The notes: generated by a model not told the origin, from the sequence alone. Numbered from the stretch's first letter, positions 42,055 to 50,881 are shown. The stretch: DNA of 64,000 bases from Rhodoluna sp. (GCF_024641065.1 NZ_JAHEDV010000033.1:1-64000), one strand, 5' to 3'. Translations and numbers: made by a program.

Positions 42055-43980
42055 CTAGTTCTTGCGCTCTACAGCGCCCTTGCCGATGAGTGCCTTTTGA
42101 GTCTTCTTGACCTCGTCGTAACCGACAAATGCCTTCTGGGTGCTCTCTAGCTCAGATACTGGCATAACCGGTACATCCCACCAACCCTCACCGTCTGGCG
42201 CGTAGATCAATGGATCGTTGTTGATGTGAATCAGAACCGGGCCACCAACGTGAGCCTTAGCCTGCTTCATGGCAGCCTTTAGGTCGGTGATTGAATCTGG
42301 GCCTGGTTCTACACGGATAACCTTCACGCCGTAGCTCTCTGCGTTTGCAGCGAGGTCAATCGGCAGAATGTCGCCGGTCTCGTGGTTGTTGCCAGCTTCA
42401 TCGCGGTAGCGATACTTGGTTCCGTAGCGCTGCGAACCTACATCCTCTGACAGGTGGCCGATCGAGGCGTATCCGTGGTTCTGAATTAGAACTGTGATGA
42501 ACTTTAGGCGTTCTGCAACAGCCGTAACCAATTCGGTGTGCATCATTAGGTATGAACCGTCGCCAACCATGACGATTGCGTCACGCGTCTTGTCGGCACG
42601 GGCAACACCTAGACCGGCAGCGATCTCATAACCCATGCATGAGAAGGCATACTCAACGTGGTAGCCAAGGTCATCGCGCACTCGCCATAGCTTGTGTAGG
42701 TCGCCTGGCAGTGAACCGGCAGCACATATCACAACGTCTCGGGCATCACTTGACTGCTGCACAGCACCGATGATTTCAGGCTGACCCGGAAGCTCGCGGC
42801 GCTGGTCTTCGAATGCTGCGTCGACCGCTGCATCCCAAATGCTCTTTTGCTCGGTGTAGTGACTGCGGAAATCGCTGGCCACGCTGTAACCAGAGAGTTC
42901 TTCACCCAACTCGATGATTGATTCACGAGCGTCAGCAACGACAGGAATAGCTGATCCGTGCTTGAAAGCATCGAAAGATGCGATGTTGATGTTGATGAAC
43001 TTCACGTTCGGGTTCTGGAACGCGGTGCGGCTAGCGGTAGTGAAGTCACTGTAGCGAGTACCGATGCCGATGATGACATCTGCCTCAGCAGCAATGCGGT
43101 TTGCAGCGGTGGTGCCAGTTGCGCCAACTGCACCTAGGTTCTGTTCGTGATCCCAAACTAGTGAACCAACACCAGCCTGAGACATGCCCACAGGTATACC
43201 GGTCTGCTCAACAAATCGACGAAGCTCTTGGTTAGCGTCTGAGTAAATCACGCCACCACCGGCAACGATCATCGGGCGCTTTGCACCACGAATTGCAGCT
43301 GCTACCTCGGCCATCAAGCCGCGGTCTGGGCGAGGGCGACGAATGTGCCATTCGCGATCTGCCAGAAATTCTTCTGGAACATCGATGAACTCAGCCTGAA
43401 GGTCTTCAGGCAAGCAAACAGTCACCGCACCGGTTTCTACCGGGTCAGTCAAAACACGCATGGCGCCAAGCATGGCTGAGAAAACCTGCTCTGGACGGGT
43501 GATTCGGTCAAAGAATCGAGACAACGGCTTGAACGCATCGTTCACAGTCAGGCTTGCATCGTGCGGCTGCTCTAGCTGCTGAAGAACAGGGTCGGCAACG
43601 CGGTTTGCAAAGGTGTCAGATGGCAATAGCAAAACCGGCAAGCGGTTGGTGGTGGCAACTGCCGCTGCGGTCAAAAGGTTTGCCGCACCTGGGCCAACCG
43701 ATGCTGCACAGGCGTAGGTAGAGCGGCGACGAGTCATTCGTGAATAGGCAATTGACTCGTGACCCATGGCCTGCTCATTGCGTGCCTGGTGATACGGCAT
43801 CATTTCAGGGTTGGTCACCGAAAGCTGTTTTAGCGACTGGCCAATTCCAGCAACGTTTCCGTGCCCAAAGATGCCATAGAAGCCCTCGATAGTGCGCACA
43901 CGGATGTCGCCATCGACGGTGTACTGGTGAGCTAAGAATTCAACGATTGCCTGACTGACAGACATTCTGCGAGTTGCCAT
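42055..43980 (-). CDS. iolD: 3D-(3,5/4)-trihydroxycyclohexane-1,2-dione hydrolase
   Basis: IolD opens the inositol ring to give 5-deoxy-glucuronate. The 641-residue ThDP enzyme has the N-terminal pyrimidine-binding domain (FGIFGHGNVAGIGQ region, about 28-43), a central domain (about 225-350) and the C-terminal ThDP motif (MVGDGSYLMMHTELVTAVAE ... QNHGYASIG) at about 475-515. Full length is as expected. It is between iolB (18 bp upstream) and iolH. Confidence 0.96.
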   Translation of the reverse strand: MATRRMSVSQAIVEFLAHQYTVDGDIRVRTIEGFYGIFGHGNVAGIGQSLKQLSVTNPEMMPYHQARNEQAMGHESIAYSRMTRRRSTYACAASVGPGAANLLTAAAVATTNRLPVLLLPSDTFANRVADPVLQQLEQPHDASLTVNDAFKPLSRFFDRITRPEQVFSAMLGAMRVLTDPVETGAVTVCLPEDLQAEFIDVPEEFLADREWHIRRPRPDRGLMAEVAAAIRGAKRPMIVAGGGVIYSDANQELRRFVEQTGIPVGMSQAGVGSLVWDHEQNLGAVGATGTTAANRIAAEADVIIGIGTRYSDFTTASRTAFQNPNVKFININIASFDAFKHGSAIPVVADARESIIELGEELSGYSVASDFRSHYTEQKSIWDAAVDAAFEDQRRELPGQPEIIGAVQQSSDARDVVICAAGSLPGDLHKLWRVRDDLGYHVEYAFSCMGYEIAAGLGVARADKTRDAIVMVGDGSYLMMHTELVTAVAERLKFITVLIQNHGYASIGHLSEDVGSQRYGTKYRYRDEAGNNHETGDILPIDLAANAESYGVKVIRVEPGPDSITDLKAAMKQAKAHVGGPVLIHINNDPLIYAPDGEGWWDVPVMPVSELESTQKAFVGYDEVKKTQKALIGKGAVERKN

Positions 43981-43998
43981 TTTTGTTTCTTTCTCTGA

Positions 43999-44892
43999 TT
44001 ACGCCGTGTAAGGAAGTCTTGGGTCTGGATCTTGACTGTGCCAGGTCTCGCGAATCCAAGCCTGGTTTGGGTCGTCGGTGATATTCCAACTGCGATCGGG
44101 GTCTGGGCCGGCCATCACGTTGAAGAAGTAAAGGTCATAGCCAGGTGTAGCCATCGCTGGGCCATGCCATCCGTGTGGAACTAGACCGACATCGCCCGAA
44201 CGAACTTCTTCGAGGATGTTAAAGTCACGCTCGTCTGAAGCGTAACCGCGAAGAAAGCCGGTTGGGTCTGTCACCATCGGAGCGGTAACTCCGCGGGTGA
44301 CCGCAGTCTCGAAGTAATAAATTTCTTCGAGATTCGATTCAACGCCAGGGATGTAAGTATCGTGCTTGTGGGCTGGGATGCCAGACCAGTTGCCGGCTGG
44401 AACAATCACTTCGACAATGATGAATCGGTCTGCGTCGAGCGTGTCTGGAACGCCAAAGTTGTGAACCTGACGGCTTTCGCGCCCAGCTCCGCGAACAAAT
44501 ACTGGAACGTCTTCTGCTGCCATGAAACTCACCGGCTTGGCATTTTTTGCCGGAGCTTCACCGATGCAGACACGGCCATCGCCCTGAATTTTGATTTCAG
44601 TGTCGACCGGTAGGTAAAGCATGTCGGTGGTTCCGTGAAAAACCGATTTGCGACCACGCAAGAACTTGCTGGTGAACTCAGAGTCTCCAGCTAGACGGTA
44701 TTCAACTTTCAGGCCCTGGCCTTCGAGCGCAAAAATCATGCGCTCGAGACCATCGGCCGGCAGGTGAAACTTGCGGTTTTCGCCAAGGGTGCCAACTCGA
44801 AGGCCAGTGTGTTGCCAGCCCTCGATTGAACCATCGACCAGGACATCCCAGCCGTCTTGGCTCAATTCACCTTTTTTGTAAAACCACGTCAT
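43999..44892 (-). CDS. iolB: 5-deoxy-glucuronate isomerase
   Basis: IolB converts 5-deoxy-glucuronate to 5-dehydro-2-deoxy-gluconate. The 297-residue double-cupin protein has the metal-binding block NWSGIPAHKHDTYIPGVESNLEEIYYF, whose His-x-His and Glu bind metal, and the C-terminal VPHGWHGPAMATPGYDLYF. The whole family fold is covered. It lies between iolA and iolD in the operon with short spacers. Confidence 0.96.
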   Translation of the reverse strand: MTWFYKKGELSQDGWDVLVDGSIEGWQHTGLRVGTLGENRKFHLPADGLERMIFALEGQGLKVEYRLAGDSEFTSKFLRGRKSVFHGTTDMLYLPVDTEIKIQGDGRVCIGEAPAKNAKPVSFMAAEDVPVFVRGAGRESRQVHNFGVPDTLDADRFIIVEVIVPAGNWSGIPAHKHDTYIPGVESNLEEIYYFETAVTRGVTAPMVTDPTGFLRGYASDERDFNILEEVRSGDVGLVPHGWHGPAMATPGYDLYFFNVMAGPDPDRSWNITDDPNQAWIRETWHSQDPDPRLPYTA

Positions 44893-44917
44893 TGGAGTCT
44901 CTAACTTCTTCGAAAAA

Positions 44918-46414
44918 CTAGTTCTGTGGGAAGCCTAGGTTAATTCCACCGTGGCTTGGGTCAAGCCAGCGGCTAGTGATTGCCTTGCCGCGGGTAAAGA
45001 AGTGAACACCCTCTACACCGTGAGCCTTGGTGTCACCGAACAATGATGACTTCCAGCCACCGAATGAGTAGTAGGCAACTGGCACAGGAATTGGCACGTT
45101 GATGCCGATCATGCCAACCTCAACTTCGTTCTGGAAACGGCGAGCTGCGCCACCATCGTTGGTGAAGATAGCTGTTCCGTTGCCGTAAGCACCGTTGTTG
45201 ATTAGGTCTACGCCCTCTTCATAAGTCTTTACGCGCACAATTGAGAGCACTGGACCAAAGATCTCTTCGGTGTAAACCTTTGATGAGGTTGGAACCTTGT
45301 CAATCAGGGTTGGGCCAAGCCAGAAACCGTTTGGTGCACCATCGAACTTGTCATCGCGGCCGTCAACAACTACATCTGCGCCATCTGCCTTAGCGATGTC
45401 GATGTATGAAGCAACCTTGTCGCGGTGAACCTTGGTAACCAATGGGCCCATGTCGCAACCACGACGACCGTCTCCGGTGCGAAGGGTTGCCATGCGGGTC
45501 TTGATCTTCTCAATCAGGTCATCAGCAACCGGCTCGACCGCAACAACAACAGAGATTGCCATGCAGCGCTCACCAGCAGAACCAAAGCCTGCGTTGATTG
45601 CTGAGTCGGCAACTAGGTCAAGGTCGGCGTCAGGAAGAACCAACATGTGGTTCTTAGCTCCACCAAGTGCCTGAACACGCTTGCCGTGACGAGAACCAGT
45701 TTCGTAGACATACTGAGCGATTGGGGTTGAACCAACGAATGAGATTGCCTTTACATCCGGGTGGGTCAATAGGCCATCAACAGATTCTTTGTCACCGTTT
45801 AGAACAGTAAATACACCGTCAGGTAGACCTGCTTCTTTAAGAAGCTCAGCCATCCAAATTGCGGCTGAAGGGTCTTTTTCAGAAGGCTTCAAAATTACGC
45901 AGTTTCCGGCAGCAAGTGCAATCGGGAAGAACCACATTGGAACCATGGCCGGGAAGTTGAATGGGCTGATTACGCCAACAACGCCGAGTGCCTGACGAGT
46001 TGAGTAAACATCAACACCGGTTGAAACGTTCTCAGAGTAGAAACCCTTAAGCAGGTGAGGCATACCGGTTGCGAATTCAACGACTTCTTGACCACGGGTG
46101 ATTTCACCAAGTGCGTCAGACAAAACCTTGCCGTGCTCAGCTGTGATGATTTCAGCAAGCTCTGGCTTTTTGCGGTTCAACAACTCGCGGAAGTTGAAAA
46201 TGATTGCCTGGCGACGAGCCAACGACAGGTTGCTCCACGCCGGGAAAGCTGCCTTGGCTGAAGCAATAGCCTCAAGAATTTCAGCTTCGTTGGCAAGGGC
46301 TACGTGCTTGGTTACTTCGCCAAGTGCTGGGTCATAAACGTCAGCGGTGCGGCCAGAGTTGCTTGCTTTGTGGGCACCGTTAATCCAGTGGCCAACTACA
46401 GGTAGGTTGCTCAT
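44918..46414 (-). CDS. iolA: CoA-acylating methylmalonate-semialdehyde dehydrogenase
   Basis: IolA/MmsA oxidises malonate semialdehyde to acetyl-CoA and CO2 with NAD and CoA. The 498-residue aldehyde dehydrogenase has VVGVISPFNFPAMVPMWFFP, the NAD loop SFVGSTPIAQYVYETGS, the catalytic Cys in GFGSAGERCMAISV and EEIFGPVLS. These are MMSDH-type patterns rather than ordinary ALDH. The tautomerase at the island edge may act on the same intermediate. Confidence 0.95.
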   Translation of the reverse strand: MSNLPVVGHWINGAHKASNSGRTADVYDPALGEVTKHVALANEAEILEAIASAKAAFPAWSNLSLARRQAIIFNFRELLNRKKPELAEIITAEHGKVLSDALGEITRGQEVVEFATGMPHLLKGFYSENVSTGVDVYSTRQALGVVGVISPFNFPAMVPMWFFPIALAAGNCVILKPSEKDPSAAIWMAELLKEAGLPDGVFTVLNGDKESVDGLLTHPDVKAISFVGSTPIAQYVYETGSRHGKRVQALGGAKNHMLVLPDADLDLVADSAINAGFGSAGERCMAISVVVAVEPVADDLIEKIKTRMATLRTGDGRRGCDMGPLVTKVHRDKVASYIDIAKADGADVVVDGRDDKFDGAPNGFWLGPTLIDKVPTSSKVYTEEIFGPVLSIVRVKTYEEGVDLINNGAYGNGTAIFTNDGGAARRFQNEVEVGMIGINVPIPVPVAYYSFGGWKSSLFGDTKAHGVEGVHFFTRGKAITSRWLDPSHGGINLGFPQN

Positions 46415-46439
46415 TTGTTTTTCCTTTTCCTAAATCTGA

Positions 46440-47315
46440 TTAACCGTGAACTAGTTCAACGGCGGTTGCGATGGCTGACGCTACGTCGCCATCCTTTGGG
46501 TAGAGAAGGCTGCGACCAACAACAAGGCCGCGAACGCCCGGCAGAACCAAGGCTTTGCGCCATGACTCGAAGGTTTCTTCCATGGTGCCAACTGGGTCTC
46601 CACCGAGAAGAAGCGTAGGCATGGTGGTTGCTTCCATCACGCGCTCCATGTTTTCTACAACTGGCAGCTTCATCCAGGTGTGGCCACTTGAGTTACCTAG
46701 GCCTGAAGCGATGGCGATCGAGAGAATTACCTGCTCGGTTGAGAGGTCGTTCCTGATAGCCCCGTTGACCCATTCACTGATGAACGGCTCAAGCATGATT
46801 GGAACACCGGCAGCTGCTGAATCGCTAACAGCCTGAGCGGTTGCTTCGAGCATGTTTGCGGTGCCAGCATCTGAGAAGTTCACACGGTTGAGGGTCTTTG
46901 CAAAATCAAGACCATCGCGAACGATGCCTTCAACGTTGTAGGCACCAAAGCGGTCATCCATCTCAAAGCTTGCGCCCTTTAGGCCACCGCGGTTCATTGA
47001 ACCAACAACCAATTTGTTGTCGAGTAAACCGAGCAAAGCCAGGTCATCAATGATGTCTGGGGTTCCCAAAACACCATCAACGCCAGGATTCTGCAAGGCA
47101 ATAGCCAGGTTTTCAAGAAGCTGGTAGCGGTTAGCCATGGCCTCAGGGTCTTTGCCAACGCCTAGTGCTGCACGGGCCGGGTGGTCAGCAGCGACGATGA
47201 ATAGTCGACCATCACCCTGGATAACCTCGCGGCGCTTGCGGTTCTTGTAAATCTCGGCGAGCGCACCCGGGTTAGCAGCGCGTGTTTCGCGCAACTTGTC
47301 GAAATCTAGATTCAC
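46440..47315 (-). CDS. Cgl0159-type (beta/alpha)8 protein, likely the inositol-pathway aldolase
   Basis: The 291-residue protein has a TIM-barrel look, with RLFIVAADHPARAALGVG near the start, a central acid-rich VPIMLEPFISEWVNG and a late GLVVGRSLLYPKDGDVASA phosphate-type loop. It resembles the DeoC/LacD aldolase family and the Cgl0159 protein of Corynebacterium inositol clusters. No IolJ-type class II aldolase is in the island, so cleavage of 2-deoxy-5-keto-gluconate 6-phosphate is the likely role. That is inference; the fba gene at 61439 is the alternative. It overlaps iolC by 4 nt. Confidence 0.8.
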   Translation of the reverse strand: MNLDFDKLRETRAANPGALAEIYKNRKRREVIQGDGRLFIVAADHPARAALGVGKDPEAMANRYQLLENLAIALQNPGVDGVLGTPDIIDDLALLGLLDNKLVVGSMNRGGLKGASFEMDDRFGAYNVEGIVRDGLDFAKTLNRVNFSDAGTANMLEATAQAVSDSAAAGVPIMLEPFISEWVNGAIRNDLSTEQVILSIAIASGLGNSSGHTWMKLPVVENMERVMEATTMPTLLLGGDPVGTMEETFESWRKALVLPGVRGLVVGRSLLYPKDGDVASAIATAVELVHG

Positions 47316-48271
47316 TTGTTCATTCCCTTCAAGATGTCTTCAACTTCTTCAAAAGTTGGCATTGCAGTTGAGCACTCGAGGCGGCTAGCAACGATTGCGC
47401 CAGCTACGTTTGCGAATTGCAAGATTCGCTTTAGCTCCCAGCCCTGAAGCAATCCATAGCAGAATGCGCCACCAAAGCTGTCGCCAGCACCAAGGCCATT
47501 GACCACGTCTACAAAGTAAGGAGGTACTTCAACGGTCTCTTCGCGAGTCTTGGCAAGCACACCCTTCGGGCCCTGCTTTACGACTGCAATCTCAAGGCCA
47601 CGCTCTAGCAATGCATCGGCGGCACGCATTGGCTCGGTCTCGCCAACGGCCACCTCACACTCTTCTTTGTTGCCGATTGCTATGGTCACCTTGTCTAGTG
47701 CTCGTGAAACCTGTTCACTGGCTAGTTCAGGTGAAGACCAGAACATGGTGCGGTAGTCAAGGTCAAGAATGGTGTTTGCCTTGCGACCGCGGGCATCCCA
47801 GGCAACGTGGTGAGCGGTGCGGCTCGGCTCCTGGCTAAGACCGGTCACAGTTGACCAGTAGATCCTTGCCTGCGAGATAGCGTCTAGGTCTAGCTCATTC
47901 TGGTTGATGACCAGGTCTGGTGCCTTCGGCTCGCGGTAGAAATAAAGCGGAAAGTCATCCGGTGGAAAAATCTCGCAGAAAACAACCGGGGTTGGCAAAC
48001 CTTCGACTCCAGAAACGAAGCGGTCGTCAACACCCAAGCGAGTCAACTCTTCATGGATGTATTTGCCGAACGGGTCGTTACCGGTGCGAGTGATCACCGC
48101 TGACTTCAAACCATACTTGGCAGCAGCAACAGCAACGTTGGTGGCACTGCCGCCAAGAAACTTGCCAAAAGAAGTGACGTGCTCAAGGCCAACGCCAACT
48201 TGCAAAGGATAAATATCGACACCTACGCGACCAATAGTGATCACATCAAAGGGTGCATTGCGCTCGGCCAT
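47312..48271 (-). CDS. iolC: 5-dehydro-2-deoxygluconokinase
   Basis: IolC phosphorylates 2-deoxy-5-keto-gluconate. The 319-residue PfkB-family kinase has VITIGRVGVDIYP, the GGSATNVAVAAAKYGLKSAVITR block and the catalytic DVVNGLGAGDSFGGAFCYGL with the GAGD anion hole. IolC-type features separate it from fructokinases. It is the first gene of the catabolic operon, with GAGGAAG before the ATG, a -10 at 48349-48354 and an operator candidate between them. Confidence 0.95.
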   Translation of the reverse strand: MAERNAPFDVITIGRVGVDIYPLQVGVGLEHVTSFGKFLGGSATNVAVAAAKYGLKSAVITRTGNDPFGKYIHEELTRLGVDDRFVSGVEGLPTPVVFCEIFPPDDFPLYFYREPKAPDLVINQNELDLDAISQARIYWSTVTGLSQEPSRTAHHVAWDARGRKANTILDLDYRTMFWSSPELASEQVSRALDKVTIAIGNKEECEVAVGETEPMRAADALLERGLEIAVVKQGPKGVLAKTREETVEVPPYFVDVVNGLGAGDSFGGAFCYGLLQGWELKRILQFANVAGAIVASRLECSTAMPTFEEVEDILKGMNK

Positions 48272-48303
48272 ACTTCCTCGTACAACTTTCTGATTGGTGA
48301 AAC

Positions 48304-48329
48304 TTAGGAACTAAGTGTTTGTCCTAACA
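48304..48329. promoter_or_regulatory. Candidate IolR operator upstream of iolC
   Basis: The element has TTAGGA-N12-TCCTAA and ends TGTCCTAACA. It shares TTAGnAACTAAGTG and CTAACA with the GntR promoter element at 32656-32683. TGTCCTAACA fits the KGWCHTRACA motif I recall for Corynebacterium IolR. It lies between the likely transcription start and the iolC ATG, so bound repressor would block transcription. Confidence 0.65.
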
Positions 48330-48348
48330 TACTGACATTAAACAACAC

Positions 48349-48354
48349 TATAGT
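48349..48354 (-). promoter_or_regulatory. Likely -10 element of the iolC operon
   Basis: TATAGT on the minus strand lies 78 bp before the iolC ATG. The -35 is weak (TTGCGC or GTTGCG at 15-16 bp spacing). Confidence 0.4.
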
Positions 48355-48377
48355 CACAAGTTTCTCCGCGCAACACG

Positions 48378-48572
48378 CTATTCGGTGAAGAAATGCCAAC
48401 CTAGCCACCACCACACCACAACCAATGCCAGGCGGGTGTTGCGATGATGCATGATTCTGCTAATTAGCGCGCCAAACGGGGCAATTTTGTTTGGCCAAAA
48501 TCTGCCGCCCAGCCAAATAGCAAAGCCCAAAATAATCACTGCTATGTATTCAAGAATTGGAATCGAAGGCAT
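48378..48572 (-). CDS. Small membrane protein (DUF6186-like)
   Basis: This 64-residue protein starts MPSIPILEYIAVIILGFAIW. It has two hydrophobic segments (about 6-22 and 43-60) with a basic loop (HHRNTR) between them. The ATG at 48572 overlaps the stop of the upstream membrane protein gene as TAATG, so the longer frame to 48620 is less likely. It resembles small actinobacterial proteins placed in DUF6186; function is unknown. It forms an operon with the 187-residue membrane protein. Confidence 0.65.
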   Translation of the reverse strand: MPSIPILEYIAVIILGFAIWLGGRFWPNKIAPFGALISRIMHHRNTRLALVVVWWWLGWHFFTE

Positions 48573-49135
48573 TAGCGCTTTCTCCGTATCTGAAGCAACC
48601 CAACGCCGATAGCCATCCAAACAATCAAAAAGATTGCTCGGCCGTAGGGCGAATCAAGCACCGGATTCACCAGAACCGAAATTGTCGGAAAGCTCGAATC
48701 GTCTTTATAAACCTCAGCAAAGATGAAGGCAAAGAGTTCAGATACAGCCATCATTAGCGCCAGCGTGATCCAAATCGCTTTGGTTCGCCCCATAACTTTG
48801 GTTGAGCCCGGCTTCGGCCCGTGATCACGGTAATAAACCATAGTGATGGCAATCGGCGCCAGAACCAGCAAGAGCAGTTTGTCTTGCCAACCATCGCGCT
48901 CTGAAAAAAACAACACGCTCGAGCTGATAGCCATAACCAGCAGAATCACCCAACCACTGACCTTTGGGCGCTCTGGCATGTGCCACTTAACCCAGTGCTT
49001 CCAGTCGGCAATAAGCAGCAAACATCCAAGGCCAAAAATGAGGGCATCTAGCCCAGAGCCACGGATGATGTGAAAAAGCGTAACGAATGCAAAGACGGGC
49101 AACCATGGGTTGATGCCGGTCAATAAACGCTTCAT
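48572..49135 (-). CDS. Hypothetical polytopic membrane protein
   Basis: The 187-residue protein has about six hydrophobic segments (roughly 10-25, 29-42, 60-76, 85-100, 120-140 and 160-182). Short loops separate them, and a basic end (RRKR) closes the chain. No catalytic pattern was recognised. It is divergent from cysK, 100 bp away, and coupled to the small membrane protein by a 1-nt overlap. A function cannot be proposed from sequence. Confidence 0.65.
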   Translation of the reverse strand: MKRLLTGINPWLPVFAFVTLFHIIRGSGLDALIFGLGCLLLIADWKHWVKWHMPERPKVSGWVILLVMAISSSVLFFSERDGWQDKLLLLVLAPIAITMVYYRDHGPKPGSTKVMGRTKAIWITLALMMAVSELFAFIFAEVYKDDSSFPTISVLVNPVLDSPYGRAIFLIVWMAIGVGLLQIRRKR

Positions 49136-49182
49136 GGTTAGAGGCTAGCGGCAAATCGTAACAGTTAGAAACAAGCATTTTC

Positions 49183-49201
49183 GGGTCGCTATATTTGACC
49201 C
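49183..49201 (+). promoter_or_regulatory. cysK promoter -10 within an inverted repeat
   Basis: TATATT (49190-49195) is a good -10 element. It sits in the centre of GGGTC-N9-GACCC, a perfect 5-bp inverted repeat, so a repressor binding the repeat would cover the -10. No strong -35 was seen. Confidence 0.45.
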
Positions 49202-49235
49202 AGAAGCTCCAACTCGTCTTACCCAAAGGAAAATC

Positions 49236-50168
49236 ATGGCGATTTACAACAACATCACCGAGGTAGTCGGAAACACCCCTCTAGTGCGAATCAACCGCAT
49301 TATCGAGGGCCCTGCCGAAGTTCTAGCAAAGCTTGAGTTTTATAACCCAAGCGCAACCGTAAAAGACCGCATCGGAATTGCCATGGTCGACGCCGCAGAG
49401 CGTTCAGGTCAGCTAAAGCCAGGCGGCTCAATTGTTGAGGCAACCTCAGGCAACACCGGAATCGCATTGGCGATGGTGGGTGCTGCTCGCGGCTACAAGG
49501 TTATCTTGACCATGCCTGATTCAATGAGCAAGGAGCGTCGCACCCTGCTTCGCGCTTATGGTGCAGAGCTAGTTCTAACCCCAGCTGCGGAGGGTATGCG
49601 CGGTGCTGTTGCTAAGGCAGCCGAGATCGGCCAGACCCGCGGAGCTGTAGAGGTTCGTCAGTTTGCCAACCCAGCAAACCCAGAGATTCACCGCAACACC
49701 ACAGCACAAGAAATCTGGCGCGACACCGACGGCCAGGTTGCAGCTATTGTTGCCGGCATCGGCACCGGCGGTACCATCACCGGTGTTGGCCAGGCTCTGA
49801 AGGCACTGAACCCAGATGTAAAGATCTTTGCGGTTGAACCAGAGGCATCACCGATTCTTAACGGTGGAACCCCAGCTGGTCACCCAATCCAGGGAATTGG
49901 TGCAAACTTCATCCCTGAGATTCTTGACACCAACATCTACGACGAGGTTCTTGACGCTCCTACCGAAGAGGCCATCAAGTGGTCACGTCGATTGGGCGCT
50001 GAAGAGGGCATCCTTGGTGGTATTTCATCAGGTGCAGCTATCTGGGGCGCTTCTCAGATTGCAGCTCGCCCGGAGTTTGCCGGCAAGAAGATTGTTGTAA
50101 TCATTCCTTCATTCGGTGAGCGCTACCTATCAACAGTTCTTTACAAAGACCTTCAGGACCTAGACTAA
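49236..50168 (+). CDS. cysK: Cysteine synthase A (O-acetylserine sulfhydrylase)
   Basis: CysK makes cysteine from O-acetylserine and sulfide. The 310-residue PLP enzyme has the Schiff-base Lys in [16 protein letters not shown], the substrate loop [12 protein letters not shown], the PLP phosphate loop [12 protein letters not shown] and the C-terminal [14 protein letters not shown]. Length is typical. cysE follows after 8 bp, so the two last steps of cysteine synthesis are co-expressed. An inverted repeat over its -10 suggests repressor control. Confidence 0.97.
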   Translation: MAIYNNITEVVGNTPLVRINRIIEGPAEVLAKLEFYNPSATVKDRIGIAMVDAAERSGQLKPGGSIVEATSGNTGIALAMVGAARGYKVILTMPDSMSKERRTLLRAYGAELVLTPAAEGMRGAVAKAAEIGQTRGAVEVRQFANPANPEIHRNTTAQEIWRDTDGQVAAIVAGIGTGGTITGVGQALKALNPDVKIFAVEPEASPILNGGTPAGHPIQGIGANFIPEILDTNIYDEVLDAPTEEAIKWSRRLGAEEGILGGISSGAAIWGASQIAARPEFAGKKIVVIIPSFGERYLSTVLYKDLQDLD

Positions 50169-50176
50169 AAAGTACT

Positions 50177-50683
50177 TTGATACGTTTTCGCGAAGACATT
50201 AAAACTGGCATCGAGCGCGACCCGGCAACTTACGGCGCGCTCGAGCTTGTTTTAACCTCACCAGGACTCCACGCTCTTTGGCAGCACCGCATTAACCATG
50301 CGGTCTACAAGAGCGGTTTTCGCGTTCTTTCTCGCGTTATGGCTACTGCTACGCGCTTCTGGACCGGCGTTGAAATTCACCCAGGTGCCCAAATTGGCCG
50401 TCGAGTCTTCATCGACCACGGTATGGGGGTTGTAATTGGCGAAACCGCAATTATCGGCGACGACGTGCTCATTTATCACGGCGTGACTCTTGGCGGAAAA
50501 GAAAACATCACTGCAAAGCGCCACCCAACAATTGGCAACAATGTTGTGATCGGCGCAGGTGCGGTTGTTCTCGGCAACATCACCATCGGCGACAATTCAT
50601 CGATCGGCGCAGCCACCATCGTGACCAAAGATCTTCCAGCGGGCTCAATTGTTGTTGGCCCACAAATGCGAACCATCAAATAA
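50177..50683 (+). CDS. cysE: Serine O-acetyltransferase
   Basis: CysE acetylates serine to O-acetylserine. The 168-residue protein is the short EpsC/SATase form: a helical N-terminus (about 1-55) and a left-handed beta-helix of hexapeptide repeats ([29 protein letters not shown]). The catalytic His regions ([11 protein letters not shown]) and the [10 protein letters not shown] loop are present. The start is TTG at 50177 with a weak ribosome-binding site, 8 bp after cysK, so translation may lean on coupling. It ends in GPQMRTIK and lacks a clear CysK-docking C-terminal Ile. Confidence 0.94.
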   Translation: MIRFREDIKTGIERDPATYGALELVLTSPGLHALWQHRINHAVYKSGFRVLSRVMATATRFWTGVEIHPGAQIGRRVFIDHGMGVVIGETAIIGDDVLIYHGVTLGGKENITAKRHPTIGNNVVIGAGAVVLGNITIGDNSSIGAATIVTKDLPAGSIVVGPQMRTIK

Positions 50684-50718
50684 CTAACTGCAGTTTCTGT
50701 CAGTTGCCTGTGAGTCGC

Positions 50719-50765
50719 TTGACACCCAAAATCATGGATGTACTCTACTGATATACGAACAGTAG
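50719..50765 (+). promoter_or_regulatory. Promoter and inverted repeat of the Cys-rich micro-gene
   Basis: TTGACA (50719-50724), 16 bp, then TACTCT (50741-50746) fits -35 and -10 (TANNNT). CTACTG-N9-CAGTAG (50745-50765) overlaps the -10 and the likely start point and could be an operator or a leader hairpin. Confidence 0.55.
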
Positions 50766-50775
50766 GGAGGCGAAA

Positions 50776-50829
50776 ATGAACAAGATGACTGATGGCTGCT
50801 GCAACGGTGGTTGCAACTGCGGCAAGTAA
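50776..50829 (+). CDS. 17-residue Cys-rich peptide, unknown function
   Basis: The frame encodes MNKMTDGCCNGGCNCGK, with four Cys as CC-x3-C-x-C in a Gly/Asn setting. AGGGAGG, 5 nt before the ATG, is one of the strongest ribosome-binding sites in the window. A TTGACA-type promoter precedes it, and an intrinsic terminator starts 5 nt after the stop, so it is a self-contained transcription unit. The Cys layout suggests metal binding or a disulphide/thiol function; it follows cysK-cysE, so a link to cysteine supply is possible. It is not a leader peptide of a downstream gene, because the next + strand gene is 2.1 kb away. I know no family for it. Confidence 0.6.
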   Translation: MNKMTDGCCNGGCNCGK

Positions 50830-50833
50830 AGAA

Positions 50834-50865
50834 AAATCCCCGACCATTGGTCGGGGATTTCTTTT
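50834..50865. terminator. Terminator after the Cys-rich micro-gene
   Basis: AAATCCCCGACC-ATT-GGTCGGGGATTT forms a perfect 12-bp stem followed by CTTTTTT. It also faces the convergent DUF1761 gene and may work both ways. Confidence 0.92.
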
Positions 50866-50881
50866 TTAAGCTCAATAAGCT

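Noticed and set aside
50776-50829. Cys-rich peptide as a cysteine attenuator leader
   Set aside because: No sulfur gene follows on the + strand; the hairpin after it is a plain terminator before a convergent gene.
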